From: Lachnospiraceae bacterium
Lineage (GTDB): Bacteria; Bacillota_A; Clostridia; Lachnospirales; Lachnospiraceae
NCBI GenBank assembly: GCA_017437705.1
Contig: JAFRYJ010000032.1
Span: forward strand, 1 to 7,065
Length of the DNA stretch: 7,065 nucleotides
Reading direction: 5' to 3'
The position numbers and the translations under genes are program-made. Below, in pieces: positions 1 through 4,878 of this stretch. The notes under the pieces were generated by a model, which worked only from the letters and a program-made list of their open reading frames with translations, did not search any database and had not been told where the DNA came from. Position 1 is the first letter of the stretch. Every line of letters starts with the position of its first letter.

Positions 1-1021
1 AGCATGCTGATCTCGTCTCGGCAAATATGGGGCCGCCCTGTGAAGAGAAGCCCTCGCTCTTGTCCATAACAGCCACTGCCTTCACGTTCGAAAGGGCTTT
101 CGCCAGCTCCTCGCCGGGGAACGGCCTGAACACCCTGAGCTTGATAAGGCCTGCCTTTACGCCCGCCTCTCTCAGCTGATCCACGCATACCTTTGCAGTA
201 CCTGCGGTGGAGCCGATAAGAACTATGGCCACCTCGGCATCATCCATCCGATATTCCTCGAAAAGTCCGTACTCCCTGCCGAAGGTATTCTTAAAATCCT
301 CCGCAACGGCAAGGATCTGCTTCTTTGCACCCTTCATGGCCTCTGCCAGCATTACCTTGTGCTCCATGCAGAAGGGCTGCGTATCGTAGGGGCCGATGGC
401 CAGAGGATGATCCCTTCCCATGAGAGCATGCTCCGGCTCCCAGGTGCCGACGAACTTCTTAACGGCATCATCATCCTCAAGAAGGATATTCTCCATGGCG
501 TGGGACGTGATGAATCCGTCCTGGCATATCATGATCGGCAGCCTTACGTCGGGGTGCTCCGAGATCCTCATGGCCTGAAGGTAATTATCGTAGGCTTCCT
601 GATTGTTCTCTGAATAGATCTGGATCCATCCCGTATCTCTGGCGCCCATGGAATCGGAATGATCGTTGTTGATATTGATGGGACCCGTAAGCGTCCTGTT
701 CACCACCGCCATCGAGATCGGTATCCTGGCTGATGCCGCCACATAGAGCACCTCGTACATGAAAGCCAGCCCGCAGGATGATGTTGCAGTGACCGCCCTC
801 GCACCCGCTGCCGCGGCGCCCATACAGGTGGACATGGAGGAATGCTCCGATTCCACGGTAACGTATTCGGTGTCCACAAGGCCGTCGGCCACATACTGTG
901 CGAAGTATTGAGGTATCTCCGTGGAGGGAGTGATGGGAAAAGCCGCGAATACGTCCGGCTCGATCTGCTTCATTGCATATGCGACGGCTTCATTTCCGGA
1001 CATCCTGTCTCTTCTGCTCAT
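1..1021 (-). CDS. porA: 2-oxoacid:ferredoxin oxidoreductase, alpha subunit (PorA), 3' end cut by window edge
   Basis: Alpha subunit of a four-subunit pyruvate/2-ketoisovalerate-type ferredoxin oxidoreductase, a cytoplasmic enzyme that interconverts a 2-oxoacid plus CoA with acyl-CoA, CO2 and reduced ferredoxin. My translation stays open from the ATG at 1021 to the window edge, giving 340 codons; family members are usually near 390, so about 50 residues are missing. Visible hallmarks are GNEA at residues 9-12, FPITPSTEIPQ at about 28-38, VESEHSSMS at about 56-64, then an ATSSCGLAFM segment, an NRTLTGPININNDHSDS segment, DTGWIQIYSENNQEAYD, and, in the transketolase C-terminal-like domain, IKLRVFRPFPGEEL followed by AVMDKSEGFSSQGGP. 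The start is supported by AAGGAGG at 1029-1035, 7 nt upstream, and by a 4-nt ATGA overlap with porD. Substrate (pyruvate or a branched 2-oxoacid) cannot be told from motifs alone; the leader upstream of porG hints at isoleucine metabolism. Confidence 0.93.
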   Translation of the reverse strand, partial: MSRRDRMSGNEAVAYAMKQIEPDVFAAFPITPSTEIPQYFAQYVADGLVDTEYVTVESEHSSMSTCMGAAAAGARAVTATSSCGLAFMYEVLYVAASARIPISMAVVNRTLTGPININNDHSDSMGARDTGWIQIYSENNQEAYDNYLQAMRISEHPDVRLPIMICQDGFITSHAMENILLEDDDAVKKFVGTWEPEHALMGRDHPLAIGPYDTQPFCMEHKVMLAEAMKGAKKQILAVAEDFKNTFGREYGLFEEYRMDDAEVAIVLIGSTAGTAKVCVDQLREAGVKAGLIKLRVFRPFPGEELAKALSNVKAVAVMDKSEGFSSQGGPIFAETRSAC

Positions 1022-1323
1022 GACTGCACCTCCTTCTCCATTGATATGGCTTCAAAGGGGCAGACCTTTGCGCAGATCCCGCAGCCCTTGCAGTGATCAA
1101 GATCGAAATCCAGTCTTTTGCCCTCTTCAACGGGTATTGATGAGTCCGGACAGTAAGGCGTGCACAGAAGGCACTGTCTGCATCTGTCCTGATCCCATAC
1201 GGGCCTGTTGACACGCCATTCACCCGTAAGTGTCATTCTGGACGTGCCGCCCTCATATATCTCTCCTCCCGGGGTCAGTTCCTGCCAGGTCGAGTTTTCG
1301 TTAATATCTGCGGCTTTGATCAT
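1018..1323 (-). CDS. porD: 2-oxoacid:ferredoxin oxidoreductase, delta subunit (PorD), 2x[4Fe-4S] ferredoxin
   Basis: A 101-residue ferredoxin-like subunit that carries electrons from the TPP-bearing catalytic subunit to external ferredoxin. Two complete [4Fe-4S] motifs are visible: Cys48, 51, 54 and 58, the last followed by Pro, and Cys78, 81, 84 and 88, again followed by Pro. The second has the CKGCGICAKVCP form typical of PorD. The N-terminal extension, with GEWRVNRPV at about 34-42, is also typical of PorD rather than of a free ferredoxin. The ATG at 1323 is preceded by AAGGAG (1331-1336) at 7-nt spacing. Its first bases overlap the porG stop and its stop overlaps the porA start, each by 4 nt, so translation of the three subunits is coupled. 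Length matches the family. Confidence 0.95.
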   Translation of the reverse strand: MIKAADINENSTWQELTPGGEIYEGGTSRMTLTGEWRVNRPVWDQDRCRQCLLCTPYCPDSSIPVEEGKRLDFDLDHCKGCGICAKVCPFEAISMEKEVQS

Positions 1324-1907
1324 CTTACCTCTCCTTTTACCTCATCCATGGAGCGGAGCAGGCAGCTCATGTTGCGCTCCACTACCTGAGGCTTCGTGGC
1401 AAATTTATGTTTGAATGAATCCTGCATATCCGATGCAAATCGCTCCCTGTCCAGTATACCAGTAACGGTGACCGTCGCGGCAAGCATGGGCGTATTGGGG
1501 AAATAGCCTCCCAGATGCTCTTCTGACAGCTTCCTTGCGTCGATCGTATATACCCTGCCCTTATAGCCTTTAAGCATAGGGCGGAGCTCCTCCGGCGCCT
1601 TCGGTGAATTAATGATGATGGCCCCTTCTTCGGAAAGCCCCTTTGTGACGTCCGTGGTATGGATAAGTGACTCGTCCACGACCACCACATAATCCGGCTC
1701 ATATATAAAAGAATGTACGTGGCAGGGCTCGTCGCTTATCCGGTTGTAGGCCGTGATGGGCGCTCCCATCCTTTCGGGACCGTATTCCGGAAAGCCCTGT
1801 ACATATTTGCCTGACGCGAAGGCCGCATCAGCCAGCAGAAGGCAGGCGGTCTTGGCGCCCTGTCCTCCTCTTCCGTGCCATCTTATTTCTGTCATCTTTC
1901 TGCTCAT
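1320..1907 (-). CDS. porG: 2-oxoacid:ferredoxin oxidoreductase, gamma subunit (PorG)
   Basis: Gamma subunit (195 residues, normal length) of the same enzyme, first gene of the gamma-delta-alpha(-beta) set, an order also used by Thermotoga-type POR operons. The sequence shows the family signature HGRGGQGA at residues 11-18, a helix rich in Ala/Leu after it, FPEYGPERMGAPITAYNR at about 39-56, and a DYVVVVDESL strand in the middle. The ATG at 1907 is chosen over the in-frame Met5 because AGGAG at 1915-1919 lies 7 nt upstream of it. It sits about 380 nt downstream of a consensus promoter, with an intact T-box attenuator in between, so expression of the whole operon should depend on the charging state of a tRNA (inferred to be tRNA-Ile). 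The family name covers both pyruvate and 2-ketoisovalerate enzymes. Confidence 0.95.
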   Translation of the reverse strand: MSRKMTEIRWHGRGGQGAKTACLLLADAAFASGKYVQGFPEYGPERMGAPITAYNRISDEPCHVHSFIYEPDYVVVVDESLIHTTDVTKGLSEEGAIIINSPKAPEELRPMLKGYKGRVYTIDARKLSEEHLGGYFPNTPMLAATVTVTGILDRERFASDMQDSFKHKFATKPQVVERNMSCLLRSMDEVKGEVR

Positions 1908-1940
1908 TTCTTTTCTCCTGTCCCGGCGGTATCTGCGAGG

Positions 1941-1958
1941 TGCGCAGCCTGCGCGCAG
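1941..1958. repeat. GC-rich overlapping inverted repeats in the porG leader
   Basis: Two overlapping palindromes: GCGCAG/C/CTGCGC at 1942-1954 and the perfect 10-mer CTGCGCGCAG at 1949-1958. In the minus-strand transcript they would form a short strong hairpin about 35-50 nt upstream of the porG start, after the T-box terminator. The motif CCTGCGCGC (1948-1956) recurs at 2356-2364 upstream of the promoter. Role unknown. A T run lies at 1962-1967 on the plus strand, but I see no plus-strand gene that it could terminate. Confidence 0.5.
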
Positions 1959-1997
1959 TGCTTTTTTAGCATAAATACGTCACAGACCCTGCTGAGC

Positions 1998-2030
1998 TTT
2001 ATATTAGCTGACTGCGTCAGCTAATATAAA
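1998..2030. repeat. Perfect 15-bp-arm palindrome just after the T-box terminator
   Basis: Arms 1998-2012 and 2016-2030 are exact reverse complements (TTTATATTAGCTGAC) around a 3-nt loop TGC. On the minus-strand transcript the palindrome follows the terminator hairpin immediately, and its first bases supply part of the terminator U tract. It would form a 15-bp hairpin only in read-through (antiterminated) mRNA, or could be a DNA operator. A near copy of one arm, TTTATATCAGCTG with one mismatch, occurs at 2428-2440. There is no U run after it, so it is not an ordinary terminator. Function is not known to me. Confidence 0.8.
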
Positions 2031-2062
2031 AGGCTTTCATCCCTGCAACGGGACGAAAGCCT
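2027..2062 (-). terminator. T-box regulated intrinsic terminator
   Basis: On the minus strand a 13-bp stem pairs 2062-2050 with 2043-2031: AGGCTTTCGTCCC against GGGATGAAAGCCT with one G-U pair and a 6-nt loop. It is followed by TTTT at 2031-2028 and then ATATT. The 5' arm includes TTCGTCCC, the T-box 3' segment that alternatively pairs with GGGTGG in the antiterminator, so the two structures are mutually exclusive as in classical T-box attenuators. Confidence 0.88.
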
Positions 2063-2075
2063 GAAATGCCTTCGC

Positions 2076-2082
2076 TGTACCA
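2076..2082 (-). promoter_or_regulatory. T-box antiterminator bulge (tRNA acceptor-binding site)
   Basis: On the minus strand this is UGGUACA, the seven-base bulge of the conserved T-box sequence. The first four bases, UGGU, would pair with the free 3' end ACCA of an uncharged tRNA, so the cognate tRNA should carry discriminator base A. Confidence 0.85.
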
Positions 2083-2175
2083 CCCATTTCTGCATACCAT
2101 CATATACGCTTCCTTTAACGGGGAAAACCGTCGGTGCCTACTCGGCCGAAACCTTTCAGACCGCAACTCCGGAGT

Positions 2176-2178
2176 GAT
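2176..2178 (-). promoter_or_regulatory. Inferred T-box specifier codon ATC (Ile)
   Basis: On the minus strand the specifier side reads CGAA-C-ATC-A-CTCC. The placement follows the usual arrangement in which the codon is preceded by GAA plus one base and followed by a purine before the lower Stem I helix (CTCC with GGAG at 2254-2251). Phases giving CAT (His) or AAC (Asn) are less consistent with the UGGU acceptor bulge. Confidence 0.7.
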
Positions 2179-2294
2179 GTTCGGAACTTCCCTGCATACC
2201 CGCTTTCACCTTGTCGGGCTCTCTGTGATGCCGAAAAAGAACTTACTGTCTCCATCAACGTCTTTTGTGGATCTTTATAAAACTGACAAGGGAT

Positions 2295-2323
2295 ATTATA
2301 ACCACGAAAACACCGCATGTCAA
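2295..2323 (-). promoter_or_regulatory. Consensus sigma-A promoter of the T-box/por transcript
   Basis: Minus-strand TTGACA (2323-2318), exactly 17 nt, then TATAAT (2300-2295): a perfect match to both consensus hexamers and to the optimal spacing. Transcription should start near 2288-2286, about 30 nt before Stem I. Such a strong, apparently unregulated promoter is what an attenuation-controlled operon would be expected to have. Confidence 0.93.
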
Positions 2324-2342
2324 CGCACTTTATCATTCAGGG

Positions 2343-2387
2343 ATCGCTCGCGATTCCTGCGCGCCGCGCGCAGTTGCTGCAGGCAAC
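2343..2387. repeat. Cluster of three adjacent GC-rich inverted repeats upstream of the promoter
   Basis: Three back-to-back palindromes begin 20 bp upstream of the -35 box: ATCGC/TC/GCGAT (2343-2354), CTGCGCGC/C/GCGCGCAG (2357-2373) and GTTGC/TGCAG/GCAAC (2373-2387). The middle one is an expanded form of the CTGCGCGCAG palindrome at 1949-1958. No T run follows on either strand, so they do not look like standard terminators. They could be protein-binding sites or remnants of a short repeat element. Confidence 0.5.
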
Positions 2388-2568
2388 AATTACGGCTGAG
2401 CGCGCGTGTGCATCGAAAGCGGAGCGTTTTATATCAGCTGGGAATAAGACCCCTTTATACAAATTTGGCAGTGCCAGACACCCATAATATCGGGGGCTTA
2501 TCACGGCTGAGATAAAGCGGCATTATTTACGCTGTTTTCACGCATTTTCAAATGTACACTGCTCTTTC
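2388..2568. other. Non-coding spacer between the CobL-like gene and the por promoter region
   Basis: I see no credible gene here. It contains TTTATATCAGCTG (2428-2440), a one-mismatch copy of an arm of the 1998-2030 palindrome; a short TGGCA/G/TGCCA inverted repeat around 2466-2476 within a TGCCAGACACCC string; and the weak hairpin listed at 2496-2518. No convincing promoter was found on either strand. Confidence 0.5.
2496..2518 (-). terminator. Weak hairpin downstream of the CobL-like gene, possible terminator
   Basis: Minus-strand GCTTTATC (2518-2511) pairs with GATAAGC (2502-2496) with one bulged base and an 8-nt loop, about 50 nt after the stop codon. There is no U tract after it (C-rich bases follow), so if it ends the operon it is not a textbook intrinsic terminator. 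Confidence 0.25.
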
Positions 2569-3471
2569 TTACGCTTTAGCGGTTATAAGCCACGTAACGG
2601 GCTCCTGTACCATGTTCCTCTTTGTGCTCAGCTTGCTCACCTGGAGCTGCAGCACTTCCACATCGGTGAGGCCGTATTTCTCCAGGATATCAGGCAGCGT
2701 GGCGGCGCACTTGAAATCAAGAGTATAAATTACAAATTCCATTGCCGGATTCAGCCCCAGAAGGCATTCGATCTCCTGCTCCATGCTGGCCGAAGCCACA
2801 AGCATCGTAAGCGAAGGAACGGGATGACACTTCATTGTCTCCGTATCCACGTGGTCTATTATCTCCACGTTCCTGAGACCGAATTTCTGGGCGTTATCCT
2901 CTACCGTACGCCTGTCATTCTCCGAATACTCGACAGCGATGACAGTACCTTCCGTTGCGATAAGGGCCGCTTCCACAACAATGGATGCACCGCTTATAAC
3001 GCAGAGGGTATCAGCCTGGTCCACATGCATCTTCCGGAGGATGATGGACCTGATCTCCGAGCCAACATAATGCACGGAACCTCTTGCCAGGGCTGCATTG
3101 TCGATGCCCACCTTATAGGTGCTGCGGGCATCATTGTTGATGAAAAGCATGGCCGCAGATGCATTGATGCCCCTGTCGATCATTTCCTTTACGGGCTTAT
3201 GAAGGATAGGGCCCGAGGGATCCGATCCAACGTTATACCAGCACTCGCACTCTCCCAGACCGGCGTCCCACATCTTGTAAAAGATCTCGGGATGTCCCGC
3301 CTCCGTGAACACCAGCACTGTTTTGTGTGACTCGACCGTGGGTATAAGATTCTTGTTTTTCCTGGTGATGTCGATTATCTTCGTCTTCTGGATATCCAGG
3401 CCGGGAACGTTGTCCGCATAGTATTTCAGCCATTCCAGCATGTTGTTGTTGTCAAATAATTCCTGCATCAT
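2569..3471 (-). CDS. Divergent CobL/CbiET-like protein with truncated CbiE part and degenerate SAM loop
   Basis: A 300-residue protein whose layout follows the precorrin-6Y methyltransferase CobL (CbiE fused to CbiT), without its front half. Residues about 25-113 resemble the second half of CbiE: VLVFTEAGHPEIF (52-64), MWDAGLGECECW (67-78), NVGS (80-83). The linker GIDNAALARG..YVGSEIRSIILRKM (122-148) matches the usual junction GxPDExF..KREVRxxxLSKL. The rest is a Rossmann methyltransferase fold: SGASIVVEAA (160-169) stands where CbiT has GAGSGSISIEAA, AVEYSEND (179-186) keeps the acidic residue of strand 2, then NAQKFGLRNVEIID. The end, LQLQVSKL...EPVTWLITA, also fits CobL. The first CbiE half, with its GxGPG motif, is absent, and the SAM-loop glycines are mostly lost, so corrin methylation is doubtful. 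It overlaps the upstream capA by 4 nt. Two adjacent ATGs exist; AGGAG at 3475-3479 is 7 nt from the second (3468) and 3-4 nt from the first. Confidence 0.72.
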   Translation of the reverse strand: MMQELFDNNNMLEWLKYYADNVPGLDIQKTKIIDITRKNKNLIPTVESHKTVLVFTEAGHPEIFYKMWDAGLGECECWYNVGSDPSGPILHKPVKEMIDRGINASAAMLFINNDARSTYKVGIDNAALARGSVHYVGSEIRSIILRKMHVDQADTLCVISGASIVVEAALIATEGTVIAVEYSENDRRTVEDNAQKFGLRNVEIIDHVDTETMKCHPVPSLTMLVASASMEQEIECLLGLNPAMEFVIYTLDFKCAATLPDILEKYGLTDVEVLQLQVSKLSTKRNMVQEPVTWLITAKA

Positions 3472-4859
3472 ACCTCTCCTGTCTCCAATTCGGCATCGCT
3501 GTCCGTATCGCTGTCGCTTTCCGTCGATTCTGTCTTTTTATTCTCAAGCCAGGGCTGATAAACTTTCGCCGCACCCGGCTGGTCTATGGGCGTTGACATA
3601 ATGTAATCGAAAAGATCGTAGATCCACTGCTGTGTAAGGGGCTCCGAGCCCTTGTAATAAAGCTCGTTCTGGGCGCACATATCATCCGTGTAGTCCTTCA
3701 GCATATAGACCGCATACGTGAGGCTGGAATTCCTCATGTGGGTATACATGGGCTCCATAGTGAACTCGGGATAGCTTATGGTCACCTGGTTTCCTTTTAC
3801 CTTCTTCTCAACCGTGAACTTGGCCATACCGCCGAGAAGCCTGGGCCTCTCGTCCTGGGCTGATATCATATTGCCCATGGAATAGTAACAGAGCATCTGA
3901 TGTCCGGTCTTGCTTGTCAGAAGGGCATAGGGTTCAAGCACATGGGGATGTGATGCGATACAGATATCGACATCATTATCCAGCAGAAGCTGTACCCACT
4001 CGTAAGTCACATCGGAAGGAGTATACGTGTACTCAACGCCCTGATGCAGGAAGAATACCACCACGTCCGCCTGTGACCTGGCCTTCTTTATCATGTCGAT
4101 GACACGCTGCTTGTCGTCCAGCGTATCTACAAGATACTGCTGATCCTCCGGCAATGCGAAGCCGTTAAGGCTGTATGTGAAGTTGAGGAATGCAAATTTT
4201 ATGCCGTTTTTCTCGATGGTCTTTACGGTGTCAGCATCCTCCTGGCTCTTATGGATACCGGTGTATACGATCTCCGGATGCTTCGTATCCCAGAATTCGA
4301 TCGTATCCATAATGCCCTGCACCCATTTGTCGTAGGTGTGGTTCGATGCGTGGGAAATGATATCGAAGCCTGCGTCCACCAGGGCATCACCGATCTCCGA
4401 AGGCCCTCCGAAGGTGGGATAACCGCCGAACTGGCTGGAGTCGTTTATGAAGATGGTCTCCTGGTTGCAGTATGCAAGGTCCGCAGCCTGCACCTCATCT
4501 TTTATATGTGCATACAGGTGATCGTAATTCCAGGGTTTTCCGTTCCTCATGCCCGAAAGATAGAGTCCCTCGTGGATAAGGTCGTCGCCTACAGCCACAA
4601 ATTTAACGGTATAGATGTACTCCGGCTCCGTCTCGAAATCCCTGGACTCCTTTTCGGATTCCATGGACTCCACTGCCTTGGAGCTCTTTGCTTCGATCAC
4701 CGTAGTCACCGTGGGAATGCCCTTTTCGGAGATGCCCATATCACTGAATGCAATGACGACGCTTACTGCTATACATGCCAGCAGGCCGATAAGCATAAAA
4801 AACACCGGTTTTTTATAAAAAGGCCTGTCGTCTCTCTGACGTGATCTTTTGCTGCTCAT
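3468..4859 (-). CDS. CapA-family membrane-anchored protein (downstream paralogue)
   Basis: A 463-residue protein of the CapA (poly-gamma-glutamate synthesis, PGA_cap) family, which has a calcineurin-like metallophosphatase fold. A basic N-terminus is followed by one membrane helix at about residues 19-38 with no cleavage motif, a Ser/Glu-rich linker to about 82, then the extracellular domain. Family motifs in order are GDDLIH (91-96), NQET (132-135), SNH (172-174), LHQGVEY (271-277), SHPH (303-306) and YSMGN (326-330); these Asp, Asn and His residues are the expected metal-site ligands. The C-terminus ends in an acidic, Ser/Asp-rich tail (about 444-463) missing from its neighbour. It is clearly a tandem duplicate of the gene at 4879-6165, sharing long identical blocks. 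The ATG at 4859 has AAGGAG (4867-4872) 7 nt upstream. Only 19 nt separate it from the upstream copy. The actual substrate is unknown: no capB/capC/capE is in view, so polyglutamate synthesis is not implied. Confidence 0.92.
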   Translation of the reverse strand: MSSKRSRQRDDRPFYKKPVFFMLIGLLACIAVSVVIAFSDMGISEKGIPTVTTVIEAKSSKAVESMESEKESRDFETEPEYIYTVKFVAVGDDLIHEGLYLSGMRNGKPWNYDHLYAHIKDEVQAADLAYCNQETIFINDSSQFGGYPTFGGPSEIGDALVDAGFDIISHASNHTYDKWVQGIMDTIEFWDTKHPEIVYTGIHKSQEDADTVKTIEKNGIKFAFLNFTYSLNGFALPEDQQYLVDTLDDKQRVIDMIKKARSQADVVVFFLHQGVEYTYTPSDVTYEWVQLLLDNDVDICIASHPHVLEPYALLTSKTGHQMLCYYSMGNMISAQDERPRLLGGMAKFTVEKKVKGNQVTISYPEFTMEPMYTHMRNSSLTYAVYMLKDYTDDMCAQNELYYKGSEPLTQQWIYDLFDYIMSTPIDQPGAAKVYQPWLENKKTESTESDSDTDSDAELETGEV

Positions 4860-4878
4860 TTTCCTACTCCTTGATCCT

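Larger units (their letters stand above)
2031..2287 (-). promoter_or_regulatory. T-box riboswitch (uncharged tRNA sensor), probably tRNA-Ile
   Basis: A complete T-box leader of about 255 nt controls porG-porD-porA. Read on the minus strand it shows, in order: AGTA (2247-2244) on the 5' side of the specifier loop; the CAGAGAGCC AG-bulge region and GGTGAAAG distal-loop motif of Stem I; the 3' specifier side CGAACATCACTCCGGAG; a Stem II segment with GAGTAGG, GACGG and CCCGTTA; a Stem III hairpin GCGTAT/GTATGC; the antiterminator sequence GGGTGGTACAGCG; then the terminator. Lining the specifier side up with well-known T-boxes (GAA, one base, codon, A) gives ATC, isoleucine. The bulge reads UGGU and would pair with ACCA, so the tRNA should have discriminator A, which fits tRNA-Ile and argues against the out-of-phase readings His (discriminator C) and Asn (G). 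Uncharged tRNA would stabilise the antiterminator and permit read-through. Confidence 0.93.

Noticed and set aside
1942..1967. Possible plus-strand intrinsic terminator (GC hairpin then six T)
   Set aside because: There is no plus-strand gene upstream, and the T run is separated from the best hairpin by several bases.
2176..2180. Reading the T-box specifier as CAT (His) or AAC (Asn)
   Set aside because: The codon phase relative to GAA and the following purine favours ATC, and the UGGU bulge requires discriminator A, whereas tRNA-His has C and tRNA-Asn has G. Still open to a proper covariance alignment.
2041..2290. 5S rRNA or other structural RNA gene
   Set aside because: The conserved GGTGGTAC...TTCGTCCC element, Stem I motifs, terminator and position ahead of an operon identify a T-box leader instead.
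2461..2482. REP/Y1-transposon-like TGCCAGACACC string
   Set aside because: Only a 5-bp inverted repeat is present, with no second copy in the window, no flanking duplication and no transposase.
2066..2515. A plus-strand open frame of about 149 codons across the intergenic region
   Set aside because: It runs antisense through the T-box, terminator loop and promoter, has low-quality protein composition and no ribosome site; the RNA structure explains the sequence better.
4251..4844. Long plus-strand open frame antisense to capA (also 5386-5991 and 2824-3330)
   Set aside because: These mirror well-supported minus-strand genes with clear family motifs; the antisense frames show no recognisable domain or ribosome binding site.
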